A DNA stretch of 64,000 bases. Source: Paenibacillus_E qinlingensis (GTDB taxonomy: Bacteria > Bacillota > Bacilli > Paenibacillales > NBRC-103111). This document shows, piece after piece, positions 60,438 to 64,000 of the stretch. Numbering within the stretch: the stretch's first letter is position 1; the number at the start of each line of letters is the position of its first letter. The position numbers were made by a program, and so were the translations under genes. The stretch covers positions 1 through 64,000 of the forward strand of contig NZ_JAQIVH010000044.1 in the NCBI RefSeq assembly GCF_028746185.1. The letters run 5' to 3'. The notes beneath the pieces were generated by a model, which was not told where the DNA came from, made no database searches, and was given only the letters and a program-made list of their open reading frames with translations.

Positions 60438-63400
60438 ATGCCAAAAATGAGATTCAAACAGATGGTAAGCAAGATTCTTTTAGCTACATTGCTGATGGGT
60501 ACCTGCAACACCTTTCTGACGAGTCCGCTGAATAAGGTGGATGCAGCAGAGACCAAATATTTACCAGAAGCGGATACCTATGTATCTAGCGTTCCAGCTG
60601 AGAGAGATGTCAACTACAATATAGCACCTACAGCCAATCAGCTGCACCTGAGAACTTCAGGGGAAAACAACACACAATATCCGTTTTTTCGCTTCAATCT
60701 ATCCCAATTACCAACTAACTTGGATGGAGCAACATTTAAGCTTCGATTATTTAATAACTATGTCGCTAGCGCTGCCACTGTTGCAATTAATGTCTACGCG
60801 GTTGCCGATGATACGTGGTCAGAGACAGCCATGACCTGGAACACACAACCTGCCTATGGTTCACTAATTACGACGTTCAATTTGGAGCAAGCACCTGCAG
60901 CAGGCGGAACTGTTGATATAGATATTACAAATTATATTAAACAACAGAAGGCTTTAGATGGTAAAGCAAGTCTAGTCGTCGTAAGCACATCTGCTTCATG
61001 GCGAGCTTTCACGAATAAAGAAAGAACGTGGGAGGCTATTAAACAACCAGGATTGATCTACCTCAGAGATGCGGAAGCCCCGATCTACCAATCTGCTGAA
61101 ATTAGTCCGGATTATAAGAATATTAGTCTGAAGTATGATGAGGCTATTTTGGATAATTCAGGTGGAAGTTTGAAAAGTAAGGTGTTACTCACGACAGATG
61201 GCACGACATACAATCCGTTAGGAGCGAATGACTCGGTTACTGTGACGGATAATGTTTACTTAAAAGTGAACCTACAAACAGGACTTGTCGGAGAGAATAA
61301 TCGAATCAAAGTATTGGCGAGTACGTTAAAGGACAGCTATAACAATATCGCTTCTACGGAAGTAGTCACGAATTTGCTCATAGGACAAGTTAGTATGTTG
61401 CCTCCTAATTATTTGACAGCTGTCGTTGGGGGCACTGCCAAGACCATCCAGTTAAACTTCGACAAAGCCATTGCGTGGCATTCAGGCAATCCGAAAACGG
61501 GATTCCAGATCTCTGACAACGGTGGTAATACGTATCAAGCATTAAGCTTAAATGACAACGTCACAATAGAAGGTAGTTCGGTCAGTATTCAATTCAGTTC
61601 TACGCTTATTGGTAACAACTTCAAGGTGAAAGTACTCGGCAATACGATTAAATCACTTGCCAGTAATTTACCACTAGCAACGGATGTGATAACCACTACG
61701 CTAAATGTTCCTGCGCCATTATCAGCGCTTGTAACTGTAAAAGTTGCAGCCGACACGTATGTCGATGCAGGTGGCGGTGTTGGGACTTCTGATGTGAGTG
61801 CAAACAGTCCTTATTACAAAAATTTCGGTAATGAAACGCTCATGTACATTAGAGAAGTTTCAGGTGCTAATGTGATTGGGGCTGCGAAAGCAAGATCTTT
61901 CATGAAGTTCGATATCGCAAATTTGGGAACATTCAATACCGGTAAATTGAGAGTCTATCTGCAGTATGGGACAACACAAGCTGGCACTGCTTTATTTTAT
62001 GCGGTAGAAGATGACAGCTGGACAGAGACGGGTATGACCTATGCGAATCAGCCTGCTTACGGGGAATTGCTCGGTACTGCAGAGATTAGTGCCAATCGGA
62101 CAGATACTTGGTACGAAGTGGATATCACGGATTATCTGAGTAAGCAGAAAGCGAAAGATGGCGTTGCCAGTATCATGATTATGAACGATTCAACATCGAC
62201 GACAGGAGCAAGAAGCTTTAAAACGAAAGAAGGCTCGGCTGTTGGAACCATTTATCCACAGCTTGCAATTGATTATGACAGTAAAGCTCCTGCTATTTCT
62301 GGTGTTGCTGTTACGGATAACCAAAAAGTTGAAGTAACATTCAATGAAAGTATTTATAATAAGGTTCCAGATTTAAAAACAGCGATTAGCACATCTTCCA
62401 ATGGTACTGACTTCACCGCACTTGCTGGGGGAGATACCGTTAGCATTAGCGATAAGAAGCTGACAATTAATTTTGCTCAAAAAATTACAGTATCCTCATT
62501 ATCCATTAAAGTAGCGGCGGGAACTTTAGCGGATACATTCGGTAATGCCAATGGCGTGGCTATTGAAACTCAACCTATTGTGGTTGATGTAGCGGCTCCC
62601 ATTTTTGAACCAAACGTTACGTTGGATGCAAGCAATAAAGTGATTACCCTCCGAGCTAATGAGGCTTTAATTAGTAAGGTGGCTGATGCTGCTGCACTTA
62701 AAGCAGCTGTTACGATAAGCCAAAGCAATCAGGCATTTGTACCTTTGGCACAAGGAGATACCGTAGCGATCAACGGAAATTCACTCGTTGTAACGCTGGC
62801 AACTAAGCTCTCGGGTTCAGACTACAAAATAAAGGTGGCGGCATCTACATTAAAGGATGGGAGCGGAAATTCAGTAGCCGAGTTTATATCAAGCTCCTTC
62901 TCTGAAGACGTGCAACCACCGAAACTGGCTGCGGTTTATACCGTAAACTTTAACAAAACGATTAAAGTAGCTTTCGATGAACCCATTATGAATAATTTGG
63001 CAGATGCTGTGGCTTTAAAAAATGCCATTCAGCTATCATCCGATGGTGGCTTAACGTATCAAGCATTGGGTGCTAACGATAAAGTTGAAATTGGGATTAA
63101 GCAGTTAAATATTATTCTGCAGCAGCCAGTTACTGGAAGTAATAAAAAGGTCAAAATACTTGCTTCCGCGCTTAAAGATACAGTTGGTTTCACAACTGCG
63201 GAAGTGGTAGGAGCATTCGCTGCACAAAGTGTCGCTTACCCTTACGCAGAGCCGTCACAACATTATTTGGATGATGCCCTACTCCATATTCGGAATATTG
63301 CATTTGCCAATATGAACAATGGGCAAGGTAGTGCTCCTGAGACTGAGAACGCTAAAGGATTTGCAGTTGTAGCCCAGGCTATTGCAGCTGGAAACAATAA

Positions 63401-64000
63401 TTCTGTTCTGATTGATGAATATGTGGACGCACTCAAAAAAATCTTGTCTGTGCCTGCCAAAATGCCAAATCTTCAAGCAGGACTTGATGATCGCTCACAA
63501 TCTCCAATTGTATATGCGATTGCGCTTCTCTGGAACGATACACGGATTACTTCCAGACTGAGCGTGAACGAGAAAGAAACTTTAATCACATTTATGAAAG
63601 CTGCACTGATTGCCGAGATGTACATGTTAAACGATTATGATAAAGATGGCAATTATATTGGACATACCACAAGAAGATTAGCGATGAATGGAGATTCCAA
63701 TAACGGGGTTACGGGTAACTTTGGTGAACCTCATTTGACGAGCTTCTTTGCTTCGGCTTTTGCTCTGGGACTGGAAAATATTAAACCGATCATTGCTGCG
63801 TATGACCACAAGGCATTTATAGCGGAGTTAAAAAGCAAAGGCTTAACAACGATTGCAGCTAGCTTCGAAAATACGAATAATTTCTCTACAGCTGCGACGG
63901 ATGCCTTAAAACTGACAGAGAAAGCGGCAAGAGTAGAAGCAACCTTGAAGTCAAGCAAATGGTCATTTATGAACGTTACGTTAAATGAATTCTTGGAAGA
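60438..64000 (+). CDS. Large secreted multidomain protein, 5' part (two DNRLRE domains, Ig-like repeats)
   Basis: The frame is open from the ATG at 60438 (after TTGAGGAGTGAAG) to the window edge, at least 1187 residues. A signal peptide (SKILLATLLMGTCNTFLTSP, cleavage near VDAAE) is followed by a DNRLRE-type domain (about 40-215: YLPEADTYVSS; DDTWSETAMTWNTQPAYGS), Ig/SbsA-like modules, a second DNRLRE domain (about 434-620: DDSWTETGMTYANQPAYGE) and further Ig-like modules. A helical region from about residue 930 may begin a polysaccharide-lyase-type catalytic domain. DNRLRE/CBM96-type modules bind polysaccharides. The C-terminus is not visible. Confidence 0.75.
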   Translation, partial: MPKMRFKQMVSKILLATLLMGTCNTFLTSPLNKVDAAETKYLPEADTYVSSVPAERDVNYNIAPTANQLHLRTSGENNTQYPFFRFNLSQLPTNLDGATFKLRLFNNYVASAATVAINVYAVADDTWSETAMTWNTQPAYGSLITTFNLEQAPAAGGTVDIDITNYIKQQKALDGKASLVVVSTSASWRAFTNKERTWEAIKQPGLIYLRDAEAPIYQSAEISPDYKNISLKYDEAILDNSGGSLKSKVLLTTDGTTYNPLGANDSVTVTDNVYLKVNLQTGLVGENNRIKVLASTLKDSYNNIASTEVVTNLLIGQVSMLPPNYLTAVVGGTAKTIQLNFDKAIAWHSGNPKTGFQISDNGGNTYQALSLNDNVTIEGSSVSIQFSSTLIGNNFKVKVLGNTIKSLASNLPLATDVITTTLNVPAPLSALVTVKVAADTYVDAGGGVGTSDVSANSPYYKNFGNETLMYIREVSGANVIGAAKARSFMKFDIANLGTFNTGKLRVYLQYGTTQAGTALFYAVEDDSWTETGMTYANQPAYGELLGTAEISANRTDTWYEVDITDYLSKQKAKDGVASIMIMNDSTSTTGARSFKTKEGSAVGTIYPQLAIDYDSKAPAISGVAVTDNQKVEVTFNESIYNKVPDLKTAISTSSNGTDFTALAGGDTVSISDKKLTINFAQKITVSSLSIKVAAGTLADTFGNANGVAIETQPIVVDVAAPIFEPNVTLDASNKVITLRANEALISKVADAAALKAAVTISQSNQAFVPLAQGDTVAINGNSLVVTLATKLSGSDYKIKVAASTLKDGSGNSVAEFISSSFSEDVQPPKLAAVYTVNFNKTIKVAFDEPIMNNLADAVALKNAIQLSSDGGLTYQALGANDKVEIGIKQLNIILQQPVTGSNKKVKILASALKDTVGFTTAEVVGAFAAQSVAYPYAEPSQHYLDDALLHIRNIAFANMNNGQGSAPETENAKGFAVVAQAIAAGNNNSVLIDEYVDALKKILSVPAKMPNLQAGLDDRSQSPIVYAIALLWNDTRITSRLSVNEKETLITFMKAALIAEMYMLNDYDKDGNYIGHTTRRLAMNGDSNNGVTGNFGEPHLTSFFASAFALGLENIKPIIAAYDHKAFIAELKSKGLTTIAASFENTNNFSTAATDALKLTEKAARVEATLKSSKWSFMNVTLNEFLE

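Overview
The window looks like chromosome from a Paenibacillus or close relative (Bacillota, Paenibacillaceae). Support: low-to-mid G+C with AGGAGG-type ribosome sites and many TTG/GTG starts; several YesM/YesN-type two-component pairs and AraC regulators next to LplB/YtcP-type sugar ABC permeases; an S-layer-homology protein; and a very Paenibacillus-like YebC. I see no rRNA or tRNA gene. This is accessory carbohydrate-use territory, not a core-gene block.

Layout. 1-1302: an IS3-family (IS150-like) insertion sequence. 1303-2534: a small DUF559-like nuclease gene between two copies of a structured ~190-bp repeat. 2554-9925: AraC regulator, GH127 beta-L-arabinofuranosidase, LacI regulator and GH38 alpha-mannosidase, the last two preceded by identical palindromic operators. 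10408-12269: divergent phytanoyl-CoA-dioxygenase-like gene and AraC regulator. 12481-18051: S-layer-type protein and a frameshifted glycosidase. 18146-18856: yebC. 18857-20042: decayed sulfatase fragment, microsatellites and a repeat element. 20043-30853: a YesMN-controlled sugar ABC locus ending in an unrecognised 820-residue protein and an SGNH hydrolase. 31158-32245: lrgAB. 32371-41914: a second two-component/ABC locus whose enzymes (NanA, NanE, NanK-like ROK kinase) point to sialic acid. 42418-44150: a second AraC/PhyH divergent pair. 44295-46976: an ABC-2 exporter. 46930-48950: a small membrane protein, then a two-gene operon behind two Fur boxes. 49103-53772: sulfatase, two AraC regulators and GH88. 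53885-60046: third sugar ABC locus with a membrane-bound AraC regulator. 60438-64000: start of a large secreted multidomain protein running off the window.

How it works together: several self-contained glycan modules, each with its own sensor or regulator, importer and hydrolases. Together they suggest use of complex plant or host glycans carrying arabinofuranose, mannose, uronic acid, sulfate and sialic acid.

The most unusual signal is a class of ~190-bp intergenic elements. Each has four quasi-palindromic 25-27-bp units whose starts are spaced about 52, 61 and 52 bp apart. Four copies (type A) share one sequence. Two copies (type B) have an unrelated sequence but the same geometry. The inner units pair with each other with compensating base changes, which suggests a conserved folded RNA or DNA. 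Three of the four type A copies sit between convergent genes; one is interrupted by a 168-bp MITE-like element, and one type B copy is cut by the IS. A second candidate novelty is the Fur-box-preceded two-gene operon at 47393-48950.
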